This document shows, one piece after another, positions 10,975-21,800 of a stretch of DNA of 28,638 nt. Numbering within the stretch: position 1 is the stretch's first letter; each line of letters begins with the position of its first letter. The stretch lies in NCBI GenBank assembly GCA_003049465.1, contig PYSS01000225.1, positions 1 through 28,638 of the forward strand. Direction: 5' to 3'. Made by a program: the position numbers and the translations under genes. The notes beneath the pieces are model-generated. The model searched no databases. It was not told the DNA's origin and was given only the letters and a program-made list of their open reading frames with translations. This DNA is from Magnaporthiopsis rhizophila (Eukaryota; Ascomycota; Sordariomycetes; Magnaporthales; Magnaporthaceae).

Positions 10975-12461
10975 TTTGCTTGCAAAATTGCTGCCTTTCG
11001 TACTTTATCCTCCTCCGCTCGGGGCATTATTATTGCTGTTGGTGGCTATTTTAAAATTGTAATAAGGTTTATAACCCGTTCTAATTAACTTTTGGCAACA
11101 CTCCCGCCGCCGCTAAAAATAACGGTAAAATTAAAAAGGGTGATAATAAAAAAAAGAATAAAAAAAAGGTAAAAAGGCTATTAATGGTAAAGATTAGTAA
11201 GGCATTTAGCCCGTAAATTGGTCGATAAATAAGGTTTTTAAAATTTATATAACCTATTTTTTTGGTTTAGGTTTAAGCTATTTTTTTCCTATAGAATTAA
11301 ATTAAATTATAAGGGTTAGCTTCCTGGTTATTTTATAATGCCTTTTAGGTAAATCGCCTCGACCTTTTATAATTATTTATAAAACAGCTTATTTTTTTCG
11401 TATATTTGCGTATAGTGCAGCACAGCATAGCGCAGTATAATATAATCCTTTTATTTTAAAAGATTTATTTAACTTTGCTTAAACTTTTCCGTAAAGTTAT
11501 AATTATTAAAATGTTAATAAATCAAATAATTTAAAATATTAATCCCGGTTGGGCTTTTTTAATAAGGTTTTTTGGGTTTAACTTTTTAGGGCCGGGGGCA
11601 ATTCCCCCTCTACCTCCTTTTCAAGCTTGCGACCCCATTATGGCATTTTCCTTTTTTATTTTCCCCTTTTTTTCCTTTTTTTTTAATCCATTCGTTGATA
11701 ATTTTTATTAATAAGGTATAATTTGGGATATATCCGGTTGATAAAAACTATCGCATTACCCTTACCGTTTTTTTATTAATTTAATATAAATATTATTATA
11801 TTTGTTATTTTTTGTAACAATACCATTTTTGCTTTTTTTAATAGCAGGCAGTGCCCCAAAATGTAAGTAACCGTTTCGAGGGCTTGGCCGCAATTATATA
11901 TCGCATTTATTCTAGGAATTTTTCGCAAAGCTAAATGCCCTTTTAATCCTATTTATTTTATTCGAAATTGGATTAAAAAAGCTTTCTATTTTATAAAGGT
12001 TGCGGTAAAATAATAGCCTTTTTTCCCCTGGTTTTTTTTATTGGCTTTTGCCCATTTCTTTATTTGTAGCGTTTATATTGCTCAATAGGTTCTTTGGTTT
12101 TTTCTTCGAGTTTTTCAGCCTTTTTTGCATTTTTTGCAGATTTTTTCAAATTTTTTTTTTCCAAATTGGCCTATCCTTTTATTTAATTATAAATTAATAG
12201 GTACAATATACATTTTAGCTTTTAGTTATTTTAAAAGGTGCTTTTATAAGCGTTGATCGTTTTTTTTAAATAATTATTTTCGATTTTTGCCCATTTTTTG
12301 GCCACCCTTCTGGGTTTTTGCAAAATGCTTTCGAATTTGTGGTATACCGGTGCTGCAAAATCCAATACTGCCCGGATTACTGCCAAAAACAGATATTTGG
12401 TTTTTAACAGTACGGGGCCCTATATAATTGCCGCAAATCGTATAAAGGATAACTTTTGGTA

Positions 12462-12466
12462 TTCCA
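12462..12466. repeat. 5-bp target-site duplication, left copy (TTCCA)
   Basis: TTCCA directly precedes the gypsy-1 5' LTR. The right partner TTTCA follows the 3' LTR at 23344-23348, differing by one C-to-T change. The uninterrupted LINE1 has TTTTA at the equivalent site (2974-2978). Five bp is the usual duplication for Ty3/gypsy integration. Confidence 0.85.
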
Positions 12467-12868
12467 TGTTACGACCGCGCTACGCCCGAAAAGGACAGGA
12501 GGGCTGGGGCTAACTCCCAGCAGTACGCCTTAACCCCGCGGTAAGGTAGTATGATCAGGTCACGTGATACTAAAAAGGATTTTTGGATTTATTTGCAAGA
12601 ATAACTGATCCACAAATCCAGGAAACTAGTATAAAGGAAATCCGATTATAAAAAAGGCAGCAACTTTCAGGTATTAAAATAATTTTTAATTAAAGCCACG
12701 GTATTAATTAATTTAAATTAGCTCCAAAATACCCTTTTGGGGCAAGCAATAATAAATAACTATTTTACCAAACCACAAATTATATACAAAGCAATTTTGC
12801 AACCCAATATTGCTTAACACCGCCCTTAAATGCCCTACCCTAAAAGCAAAAGGCTTATAATTGTAACA
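12467..12868 (+). repeat. gypsy-1 5' LTR (402 bp)
   Basis: It begins TGTTAC and ends GTAACA, a 6-bp inverted end with canonical TG...CA. It aligns end to end with 22846-23343, for example ACGCCTTAACCCCGC in both. It holds one copy (about 12577-12623) of an internal unit that is present about three times in the other LTR. CACGTG at 12561-12566 is intact here but reads TATATA in the 3' LTR. A second CACGTG kept in the 3' LTR (23256-23261) is TATATA here (12781-12786). Confidence 0.93.
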
Positions 12869-12974
12869 TTTTAACTAATCCTGTTCAGCACCTACCGGAG
12901 GTACAAATAATAACAATTATAATAACTGCAGCCAAACAGATCGAAATCATTATTATAAACGGCAAGGTTTATAA

Positions 12975-13835
12975 TAATCCTGCCCTGGCTTTAAAAAATT
13001 TTATTAAAAAATTTAAAAATTTAAAAAAAAAATAATTTAAAATAATTATAATTTATAAATTTCCCACCCCGGACAAATATAATAAAAAAACAAATTGAAA
13101 ATTTCCTCATTAAATGCAAAAATATTTCAAATTTTACCAGGACAATTTTTAAAACAATTATTAAAAAATAATTTATGCTACCACTTGTTTTAACGGTAAA
13201 ATTAAAAACTGGTTCGAGCCTGTATAAGCTAATTATTTTTAAAAAAAAATATAACAAATCGAGCAAATTTACCAACCTAATATTTGCGGATTTCGATATA
13301 TTTGGCGAAAAAATTGCCAAAATGTTAGGCCAGGTAAATAAAAAGCAAATAACCCAAAAAAAGCTGCTTTAGCTGCACCAAAAAGGGGCAGCATCCATTT
13401 ATACTGCCAAATTCCAGCAATTTGTTAATAAATTTAACTGGATAAAAAAACACCAAAACATTTAATTTTACCAGGGATAAAGGATAATATAAAAAAAATT
13501 GGCCAAAAAAATAGGCCCGAAAAATTTTATCAATTTTATTATTAAAAGTATTTGTATTAATAACAAGCTGTATAAATAACACCTGAAAAAAAGGTTTAAT
13601 ATCCCCAGCGAATAAAATAAAACAATAAAATAACCCAAAAAAAGCCAAATAGTAACAATTTATTACGCATAAAGTGTATTTAAAACCAATGGATTTATTT
13701 ATAAGGGCCATATACCCCTAATAACAAAAAAATAGCAAAAAATAGCAAAAAAACAAAAATACGTTAAATACCAAATGCCAAAAATGGAAATTATTTTAAA
13801 TGCGGACAAATGGGGCATATCAAAAAAAGTTACCC
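12975..13835 (+). pseudogene. gypsy-1 gag pseudogene
   Basis: The plus-strand translation resembles a Ty3/gypsy capsid polyprotein. A segment around FDIFGEKIAKMLGQV (in the open frame 13175-13372) is followed by an LRLRQKGSASxYTAEFQ-like motif, seen as LHQKGAASIYTAKFQ (13374-13425). Then comes the FYQGLKDEVKDELAK-like stretch (about 13460-13520). The zinc knuckle is at 13795-13830: CFKCGQTGHIxxxC is seen as YFKCGQMGHIKKSY, so two of the cysteines have become tyrosine (TGC to TAC). Gag forms the particle and binds RNA through this knuckle. Frames 13021-13320 and 13325-13711 on the minus strand are shadows. Confidence 0.8.
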
Positions 13836-15935
13836 TTAAAAATATTAATAACTTGCAGCCATTTAATATATAAACCAAAAAATCCTATATTTTAGAATTT
13901 TATTTAGCTAAATATATTATTTTAATAATAAATGCTTTATGCATAAATTAAATGACGGGTTTGGCTAATACCTTTAACGAAAAATAACTATTATTTATTT
14001 TTGCCAAATCGATTCGTTAAAATGTTACTGCAATAAAAATAAAAATAAATAAATAGAATAACCCAAAAAGCCTGAAAATAATAGCTTAAAGTAACCGTAC
14101 TGGTTAAATAAAATGCTTATAATAATTAAATTTAAAAGCCTGGCCAGGCAAAAAATACCGGAATTAATTAACAAACCTCTCAGGGGTACAACCCAAACCT
14201 TGCTAAAAAAAAACAAAATATATTTTAGCAGGCCTTATTAATTTTAAGGGATTATTAACGCAAAAGAAAATATTAAAAATTTCCGTTAAAAATAAGGAAA
14301 AAAGTTTCAATATCAATGTTAAAATAAACCAGAAACCCCTAGGATAAATGCACCTAACCAAAAAGTTGGAGGAAAATATTAAGCTAGGCAAATTTTGAAA
14401 ATTTGCAAAAGCAAAACCCAGCAAAACTAAAAAGCAATATATTGCTATAGCAAGCCTGGTAAAAGCATATACCACGATCAAAAACCAGGGCCAAATGCCT
14501 AACCAAAAAGTTTACACCTATACCTATAAGGTACCGGCATACTTATTGTTTAAAATTTGGCCCAATAATTTAAAAAAAAATGGAAAATTGCAAATTATAC
14601 CGTAAAATACCCGCAATAAAAAATAACGGATAACGCTTAAACTGGGACGGAAATAACCAAACCGTTATTTATTACAGGAAAAATATATATTAAGCACGGT
14701 ATTAAAAAAATAATCCATTTTTATACCACCAAATCCATATAATCGAAAAAAAATTATAAAAATTTGGCAGTAAATAGCAAAAAATACGCAGGTATTTTTT
14801 AAGCAAAATATTTATATAATAATTATAGCAATCATTTATCAAAAAGTTAAAAAATAATTAATTCCCGCACAAAAATAACGAAAAGCTCCGAAACCTGCCA
14901 AATTAAAAATAATAATTGCTTAAATAATATATTATATTACCAAATTATACGAAAGGAACGGTAATATTTGCCTTAGCATACAAATACCTTATAGCGTACA
15001 TAATAGGGCTATTTTTGCATTATGCCTGCAAAAAGGCAAAATGCAAGGTTTATGGGAAAAAAAGCCAAAAATTAGCACGCCAAACATTTTTACCCCGGTT
15101 ATTAGTATAAACTAAAAAATTAGGGTATTTAACCGGAAAAAAAGCCCAAATTGAACAAAAAACAAACCAAAAAAACCCTAACAAGAATTACCAATAATTA
15201 CCTGTTTTGTATTTAAAAAAATCAGATAAAAAAATAGGAATTAATAATTATAATTAATTGCAAATTTAACGGAAATTTTATTAAACCGAAAACGATAATA
15301 AAATATAACATACCAATATATCGAAAATAATAGGCATATAATTTTAAAATTATAAAAAAAGCCAGTTATTTATAATAATGAAATAATTGATTCGGAATAA
15401 ATCGGCTAAAATATGAAATTTTAGGGAAAATTTGCAAAATTATCCTGGATATTATAAATATAAAAAAGGACCTAATTTTGGATTTCCCTTAATTTAAAAA
15501 ATATAATTCCCTAATAAATTATGTTTCGGAGGAAATTTAATAAAGGAAATTATTATTAATAAACAGAAATTCCCAAGAATTATAAGCCCTGAACAATAAA
15601 AAATAAAAACCGGACAAAATCGCTATAATAATAGCAAAATTTGGCAATTAACCCTGGCAAATTATACTAATAAATTTGCAATTATTAGGTAATATTAGCC
15701 TTAATAGCAAAAAATCCCAAAAAAGGGTAATATTATAAGGGAAATTATACTCCAAATTATAACCCAAAAAAAAATATAACCAAAATTGAAAATAAAAAAA
15801 TAAAAATAACCAGGGATTATAACCAAAATTATAATCCGCCTGATAAATAAATATGTTAATATTTAAAAAATATTCCCAAAAAGTACCATAAGTATTAAAA
15901 ATTGTTCCAATGGGATTTAAAAAAATATTTCCAAA
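13836..15935 (+). other. gypsy-1 gag-to-reverse-transcriptase interval
   Basis: About 2.1 kb of heavily decayed sequence where the protease and the spacer before reverse transcriptase should be. I could not pick out the protease D-S/T-G motif. Short open frames on the minus strand (14025-14216, 14203-14481, 15648-15992) are antisense and rich in F, L and Y. No separate gene is supported. Confidence 0.5.
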
Positions 15936-16600
15936 TATGGACCGTTCGATCACAAAATCGAACTTAAATCCGAAATTTAGCTTAATTATCAAAAGCTGTA
16001 CCGGTTAAACCCCAAATAGCAAAAATTATTGCACAAATAATTTGTAAAAAACCTAAAACAAAGTATTATCCGATTTTTGGATTTTTTTTATAAATTATAG
16101 GATATTATTTGTTTTTAAAAAAGATGGAAAGGAATAAATATATATTAATTATTATTTATTAAATAAGGTTACAACAAAAGATTGGTATTTTTTGCTTTTT
16201 ATTAATAAATTATGAAACGGGTTTAATAAAGCCGAATAATTTATAATTTTGGAATTATATAAGGCGTATAACCTGTTAAAAATTAGGGAAAAAGATAAAT
16301 AGAAAACCGTTTTCCGAATGCGGCTAGGAATATACAAATTGCTGGTAATAATCTTTGGATTTAGTAATGCGCCAGCCACTTTTCAATAAATAATTAACCA
16401 TATATTACAAAAATGCCTAAATATTTATGCATTTATTTATTTGAATAATATTTTTTTTAAAATGTTAAAAAGAATTAGGAATATATATACAAGGTTCTGC
16501 AAAAGCTGCAAAATGCAAAATTTTTAGTTAAACCCGAAAAATGCACGTGGCATATACAAAAGGTTACTTTTTTAAAATGTATAACTATACCGGGATAAAT
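15936..16600 (+). pseudogene. gypsy-1 reverse transcriptase pseudogene
   Basis: A PFDHKIEL segment near 15941 is typical of the start of Ty3/gypsy reverse transcriptase. Next comes LFVFKKDGK (about 16100), corresponding to LFVPKKDG, then LNKVTTKDWY for LNxVTIKDRYP. Beyond these are FGFSNAPATFQ (about 16356-16386) for FGLTNAPATFQ, and the catalytic YLDD seen as YLNN (16438-16449). In the DNA both aspartate codons are AAT. In-frame stops are common, for example after ATFQ. The enzyme would copy the element's RNA into DNA. Loss of both aspartates makes this copy inactive. Confidence 0.92.
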
Positions 16601-16799
16601 ACAAATGGAACTAAAAAAAATATAAGCGGTAAAGGAATAATTTAAATCGACTAATATTAAAAAAATATAAACCTTTTTGAGCTTTTTGAACTTTTACCGC
16701 CGATTTATCCAAATTTTACTAAAATAACGCTTTTATTTACAAATTTTACCAAAAATAACACCCAGTTTTATTAAGGAATATAAAAATAAAAAGCTTTTA

Positions 16800-17240
16800 A
16801 CCTATTAAAAAAAGCTATTATATAAAAACCAGTATTAATTTTATCAAACCCAAATAAACCTTTCGAAATAAAAACCGATGCGTTAAATTTTGCGATCAGG
16901 GCCCAATTTAGCTAATAAAACGATAATAAAACGTTGCACCCTTGTATTTTTCTGTTACATAAGCTTAACGGACCGGAATTAAATTATCCCATGCATAATA
17001 AAAAGCTTATAATTATTATTTAAGCGCTAAAAAAATAAAAAATAAATTTGTACCAAACTAATTATTAGGTTATAATTTATACGGATTATAAAAACCTTGC
17101 ATGTTTTATTATTAGCCAAATATTAAACAAATAACAGATCCGATAAAATCAGTTTTTTAAGGATTATAATTTCCAGATCGAATATAAAAAAGGCTCGGAA
17201 AACGAACAGGCAAATGCCTTAAACCGCCAATTAAATTATG
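16800..17240 (+). pseudogene. gypsy-1 RNase H pseudogene
   Basis: The translation reads PFEIKTDALNFAI for PFEIETDASDFAI, keeping the first catalytic Asp (16877-16879). It continues through HPCIFLLHKLNGPELNYP to MHNKKL, where the usual HDKEL has lost both Asp and the catalytic Glu (to Asn and Lys). The YTDxKNL motif keeps its Asp (17084-17086). IEYKKGSENEQANAL (about 17178-17222) corresponds to the conserved end, YRKGSENxxADALSR, with D changed to N. It would remove the RNA template strand during cDNA synthesis. Confidence 0.9.
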
Positions 17241-17399
17241 AAAATAAGGTGCCGCAACAAATATACATAAGTTTAGCACAAAAACCGGACGGATTTTTGG
17301 TTTTAGTATAATAGGTGCTAGCAAAAACCGTACCTTAAAAAATAAACCCCTAAAAAAATATAGCAAATTTATAACCAATTGGTTTATAAATACCAAAAG

Positions 17400-17709
17400 G
17401 TACCCAAAACCTGGAAAAAATTGCAATAGCATTACGGATTTACCGGAACCCGAGTTATAATTCGAAAAGGAATAAAGGATTGCAAAAATGGCGCTAAAAA
17501 TAAGGCTAATAAATATAAGCCTTACGGATTACTTTAGCCGTTATTAATATTTAATAAGGCCTGGCAAAAAGTTATAATAAATTTTGTGGTTAAATTTTCC
17601 AAATTAAAAAAGCCCCTAATAAATATCCAGTAAAATAATATTTTAATAATAATAAATAAGCTTATTAAATATATCCTATTCCTATCCTAAAAAAAAAGCA
17701 GTAATATTA
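17400..17709 (+). pseudogene. gypsy-1 integrase, first part
   Basis: The end of the zinc finger is visible as CKNGAKNKANKYKPYGLL (about 17480-17534), where the second Cys of the CxxC is Gly. The core begins with AWQKVIINFVVKF for the family's WQSVTMDFVVKL, with the first catalytic Asp changed to Asn (codon 17580-17582). ILIIINKLIKY follows for ILVIVDRLTKY. The frame then runs into the terminal repeat of the inserted DNA transposon. The rest of the protein is at 21077-21800. The histidine part of the zinc finger is not clear. Confidence 0.88.
17702..17709. repeat. Target-site duplication, left copy (TAATATTA)
   Basis: An 8-bp palindromic word, repeated exactly at 21077-21084 on the other side of the inserted transposon. 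Removing the insert and one copy restores the integrase reading frame, from SSNI into IKLAYIF. Three bases (AAT) lie between this copy and the inverted repeat on the left but none on the right, so the true duplication length (8 to 11 bp) is uncertain. Confidence 0.7.
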
Positions 17710-17712
17710 AAT

Positions 17713-17723
17713 CAGCCCTGGTG
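17713..17723 (+). repeat. Left terminal inverted repeat
   Basis: CAGCCCTGGTG matches the reverse complement of 21066-21076 at 10 of 11 positions. Similarity weakens beyond, where both ends still share CGCGG after two or fewer bases. Confidence 0.85.
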
Positions 17724-18079
17724 TCCGCGGAAGAAAAGTATAAGAAGGACAGGATACCCACGATGATTTTTTTGGCGTTCCAGGCAGTAGAGCAGGCAGC
17801 AATGGATTTTACTATTTCCTAATTTTGGGGGATATTATCCCCCTTTTATTTCCCTTTTTTTCCTTATTTAACCTTTTTATGGATGATTTTGAGAACTAAT
17901 ACGATGCATAAATCGTGCCAGTATTTTTTGTTTTATTATTTTTTTTATTAGTGGAGATCCCAGTTTTTATGCAGGAGGAATAACCAATATTATCTGCAAG
18001 TTAGCAATTAGATGATTTTGATATCGTCGACCCTGTAACCGCTAACATTCTTTTCCGATTGGTGGCCAAATTAATTTTT

Positions 18080-18640
18080 TTATTTACCCGAAATGTTTAT
18101 TTACCGACGATAAGTTTGTTGCCGGGGTAAAAAGATTCGAATTTGACGAATATTATACTATTCAAAAAAATTATAAAAATGGAACCAAATATTTTTATAT
18201 TATTGGAAATTGGTTTTGCAAATGTAATATTAAAAATGCGAAATATTTCGATATTAGGAGGTTTTATCTGAATATCGGTTAAATACGGAACTAATTTGCG
18301 GTATAAAGATACCTTTATAAGCAAAAGGGGAGGTTTTGTTATATCGGTGGAATAATGACCGAGCCCAAGGGCTTTTGTAAGGAAATTAAGGCAGATTTTT
18401 GGTTTTAGGCAGTAAAAGTAACAGATTGTAAGGCGTTTTTTGCTTTATTTAAAGCTATTTAGCCACGAGATCTGATTTTTTATTATGGCAGTATAAAGGT
18501 TTATACCGATAATATTTTCCGGGTATTTATTTTAAAATATGTTAGTTTTAAACTGAACGGAATATGGGATTTTTTTATGGAAAATACTGAATAAATGCAG
18601 GAAAACTTTTATAAAAAATAAGGTATAACAATATGATCCT
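18080..18640 (+). pseudogene. Possible transposase N-terminal region in the TIR element
   Basis: The plus frame reads KFVAGVKRFEFDEYYTIQKN, then NGTKYFYIIG with a nearby FCKC (about 18105-18235). Downstream in other frames are RYKDTFISKRGGFVISVE (about 18299-18352) and a stretch around DLIFYYGSIKVYTDNIF. The pattern of an alpha-helical FA-x-DEGY-like start, a basic stretch and later cysteines recalls FAR1-type DNA-binding regions of fungal Mutator-like transposases. This is only a resemblance by eye. No DDE motif was found. The minus frame 18097-18324 is a shadow. Confidence 0.25.
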
Positions 18641-18659
18641 TTTTTTATGTTTATTTTTT

Positions 18660-20790
18660 GTTTCGGAACCCTTTAAAGGGTAAGGATATAGTTTTTGCTT
18701 TGGTACCCTGTGGTGTTTTGCTTGGATATAGCTTTGGCTTAACCCCCTTATTTTTATTTTAAAAGGGCTTCCGGGGGGGTTTTTACCGGCCTGGCTGATA
18801 TAAGGCTAATATTATTTATTATAGGCCGGCCTAAATTATTGTATTTGTACGCTTTAATTAGGTTATTTAAAATAATATAGGCCAGAAATTTGGGCTAATA
18901 TAATTATATAAATGGTTATTGGAATATTTTATTATTTAATAGCATTAAAAAATATTTAATAATTAACAATATGCTTTTAAGCGATAAAAATATGCTTAAA
19001 TATTATAAATAAATGTTGGAATGCTAAAATAATTTTTCGGTAACGGATAAGTATTTAAAAAAGGTATATTTTGAAAATTGGGGATTGTTTTGCATTTATT
19101 TGGCAAATAAGGATTTATATGGGTATTATAGTATGGATACATTTTGGTTAAAGGGAAATTGTGTATTTGTGCATATAATAATGCCCCTGTTCGTGAAAAG
19201 CGAGGGGCAAGGTATACCAAATTTATAAATAAAAAAGTTGAAAATTTTTGTGGCACAAATAAAAAAAGGAAATGATAATTTTTTGTAATTAATTTTGTTG
19301 CTAAAATAATATAAAACTAATCCCCCGCATTTTTATAACAGGCAAAGGATGCTTTTCGGATTTTAGAATAATAATAAATGCTTTAAATGCAAATAAATTA
19401 GGTCGAAATACCGATTAACCAGATACTGCAGCAAATACTTTTATTTTTGGCCAATAAAAATCCACATTTATTTTTATAAAAGTTTTAAACGAAAGCGCAA
19501 AATATAAATACCGTTTTATAGTAAAAAATGGTATGTGAAAAAAAAATATGAAAAAAATATTGCACCGAACCTTGTTTTTTTTGCAATGGCACAAATTATT
19601 TGCATTTATCCCGTAATATTTAATTTTGTGAAATATCGGGATTTATAAGCTAATTGGCCGAAATTGCAATATATTGCGCACGGTAAAATGCTGGACCTGG
19701 TTCAATAAAATATACGGGCAATACTTATTATTAATAAAACGAAAAAAATAAGGTTAAATATTTGAAAAGGAAAAAAATATCCCTTATATTATAAATTTAA
19801 AATAAAAGATAAGAATTGCCCTTTAAAATACTGAATTTGTTATTGGCCTTTTCCGTAAAGTAAATTATTTTCATATTAATATTGGTATTAAATATAACCC
19901 AATAGTTTTTAATATTAAAAAAGCAGAAATATATATAATAATGCGCATATTACAAAAATGCAATATATATATTTTTATTTAAGTTTTTGCATTTTGAAAA
20001 ATTACCTTAAAAGTACCCCGGTTAAACCTATAACAAAATTTGGTGGTAGGAAGAACGAAGTTATAATTAAATAATTTTGTATGGATTTGAATTAGGAAGG
20101 GTGAAAATCTGTTACCAGAATTAATAAAATTGCCGCAAATATTTTTTTTGGTTGCAGTGATAGCGGTTATTTTAAATGCAAATTTATAAGCATTTCGATA
20201 ATTACCGAAATATCGGCGGTAGCTTTTTCGGGATCCGTAAATTATAATGATAAAAAAAGCATTACGGTACAACGAGAACGTTCCGAATAATAGTGACGAT
20301 AGTAACAAAAAATATAATAACCAGGTAAAAAAAAAGGATTATATTTGTATTTCCAATCTGATAAAGGTTATTGCTCGGAAAAATGGCGCAGGGAAAAAAA
20401 AGGCCGGCAATTAACAAATAAAATAATTAAAATAGGTATAACAAGTGCACCGATTAATAATATTGCCAATGGTAGCGAAAATAACTGGCCATAAAACGGA
20501 TTATCCCTAAAAAAAAAGCGATTGGAATAAAAACGATAATACCGAGCTGGTTATTTATAGCAATATTATAAATATATTTCGAAAGGGGATAATTTTAAAA
20601 CAAAAGTAAATAGGATATCCGTTTTTATAAAAACTGTAACGCATGCTTAATATAATGGTAACGCAAAAATGACAGGAAAAAAATTCATCGCAACAGGAAC
20701 GCGGTTCGCAATCCATATAAATAAACAATAATTTTGTTTAGGATACTAATGTTAAATGGCGTCCCTGTTTTGGCAACCTTAAGGTAATTA
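18660..20790. other. Middle of the TIR element, no domain recognised
   Basis: Decayed sequence with stops in all frames. Two plus-strand segments look least degraded. One at about 19560-19650 has several cysteines (CTEPCFFCNGTN). The other, at about 20090-20180, reads LPELIKLPQIFFLVAVIAVI. The minus-strand frames 18996-19256 and 19979-20308 lie opposite these or lack any motif. I cannot name the gene. Confidence 0.4.
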
Positions 20791-20833
20791 ATAATATGGT
20801 TAATAGGGCTGTGTGTAAATTATAATTAATAAT

Positions 20834-20876
20834 ATCGCATTTGCGATAAAGGTGCTTGGTTTAAACAAATGCGATT
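20834..20876. repeat. Subterminal inverted motif (ATCGCA / TGCGAT)
   Basis: ATCGCATTTGCGAT at 20834-20847 is a near-perfect palindrome. AAATGCGATT repeats half of it at 20867-20876, all about 200 bp inside the right end of the TIR transposon. Subterminal repeats of this sort can be transposase binding sites. No functional evidence is visible. Confidence 0.45.
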
Positions 20877-21065
20877 GGATGTGCATAAACCAATAATAAG
20901 TGATCACATAATAATATCCCAAAATCAGACCATTTCGAAACCGAGCATTGCAGGACACCAGAAGCAGACCCACTCCACCATAACGATGTATCATATAATT
21001 CCAGCAATTTTTAAAGCACCCCGGAACGATCCACTCCATTATATGCAGGATACCAGAACACCGCG

Positions 21066-21076
21066 CACCAGGGCTA
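21066..21076 (-). repeat. Right terminal inverted repeat
   Basis: CACCAGGGCTA, the inverted partner of 17713-17723. The last base is A where the partner predicts G. It is followed directly by TAATATTA. Confidence 0.85.
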
Positions 21077-21800
21077 TAATATTATAAAACTGGCATACAT
21101 TTTTATCAGGAACATAATTTCGGAACACGTGATACCCGATAAATTAATCACGAATCGAGATAAATTATTTATTAGCAAGTTTTGGAGGGTTTTAATGGCC
21201 AAGTTTGGAGCAAAATATGCATTATTAACAGTTTATTATCCCAAAACGGACAAATAAACAAAACAAACAAACCAAACCATAAAATAATATTTATAATATT
21301 TTTTAATTACAAATAAAATAATTAAATATAATTATTTTTTATAATTTAATTTATTTATAACAATTTAATATATAAAAGTACAAAAATTATTTTGTTTTTT
21401 TGCAAATTATAAACTTATATTTATAATGTACAAAAAAACCCAAAACAGGGAAAAATATTGGAATAATAAAAATATAAATTACCAAAATAACCAAACTATA
21501 TAAATATTTGCCAAGAAAAGCTTAAAAAATTACAAAAATACATATTTATTGAGGCAAATAAAAAAAAACTCGAAAAATTAACCTTTACAAAAAGGATAAT
21601 ATTTATTTTTTATGCCGCAATATTAAAACAAAACGGCCAAACGATAAATTGGATTACAAAAATTCGGACCATTTATGATTAAAAAAATAATTTCGGCAAT
21701 TAATTACGAATTTTAACTATTGCTAATTATAAAAAACCACCCTGTTTTTTACGTTTCCCTGCTAAAACCGGTATCGTTTGGTTCGAAAAGCACGGAATTA
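21077..21800 (+). pseudogene. gypsy-1 integrase, second part
   Basis: This resumes as IKLAYIFIRNIISEH for the family's DLAYxFLRNIVSEHG. ITNRDKLFISKFW follows for ISDRDKLFTSKFW, with the second catalytic Asp changed to Asn (21153-21155). TVYYPKTD is then followed by K-stop-TKQTNQT in place of GQTERxNQT, with the catalytic Glu changed to Lys (21261-21263). Near 21735-21765 HPVFYVSLLKP matches the HPVFHVSLLEP box near the end of Ty3/gypsy pol, preceded by GPFMIKKI for GPFxI. It is the same protein as 17400-17709, interrupted by the DNA transposon. Confidence 0.9.

Larger units (their letters stand above)
9592..12466 (-). mobile_element. Tad1-like LINE, copy 2 (LINE2), 3' portion
   Basis: It aligns with LINE1 23-2978 over its full length. 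Shared landmarks include the repeated words GATAAAAACCGTACT (copies near 85 and 9665) and AAAAAGCCGGGTAAAA (near 119 and 9700). The minus-strand coding part is the ORF2 C-terminus. It stops at TTCCA (12462-12466), where the gypsy-1 LTR starts, and resumes at 23344. Close to that junction (12300-12466) it keeps more G+C than LINE1. It includes the unexplained open frame 10618-10974. Confidence 0.85.
17710..21076 (+). mobile_element. TIR DNA transposon inserted in gypsy-1 integrase
   Basis: A 3.37-kb insert ends in CAGCCCTGGTG (17713-17723) and CACCAGGGCTA (21066-21076). These are inverted copies matching at 10 of 11 bases; the mismatch fits TG to TA decay of the last base. It is flanked by TAATATTA on both sides. 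The host integrase continues in frame across it. The ends (17715-17860 and 20840-21075) are less A+T-rich than the middle. A plus-strand segment at about 18090-18360 might be the N-terminal part of a transposase. The superfamily is not settled: an 8-bp duplication suggests hAT, while a 9-11 bp duplication and the possible FAR1-like segment would suggest a Mutator-like element. Confidence 0.82.

Noticed and set aside
20800..21087. Overlapping open frames on both strands near the right end of the TIR element
   Set aside because: Open on both strands because this end is less decayed. Neither has a motif, and both run into the terminal repeat.
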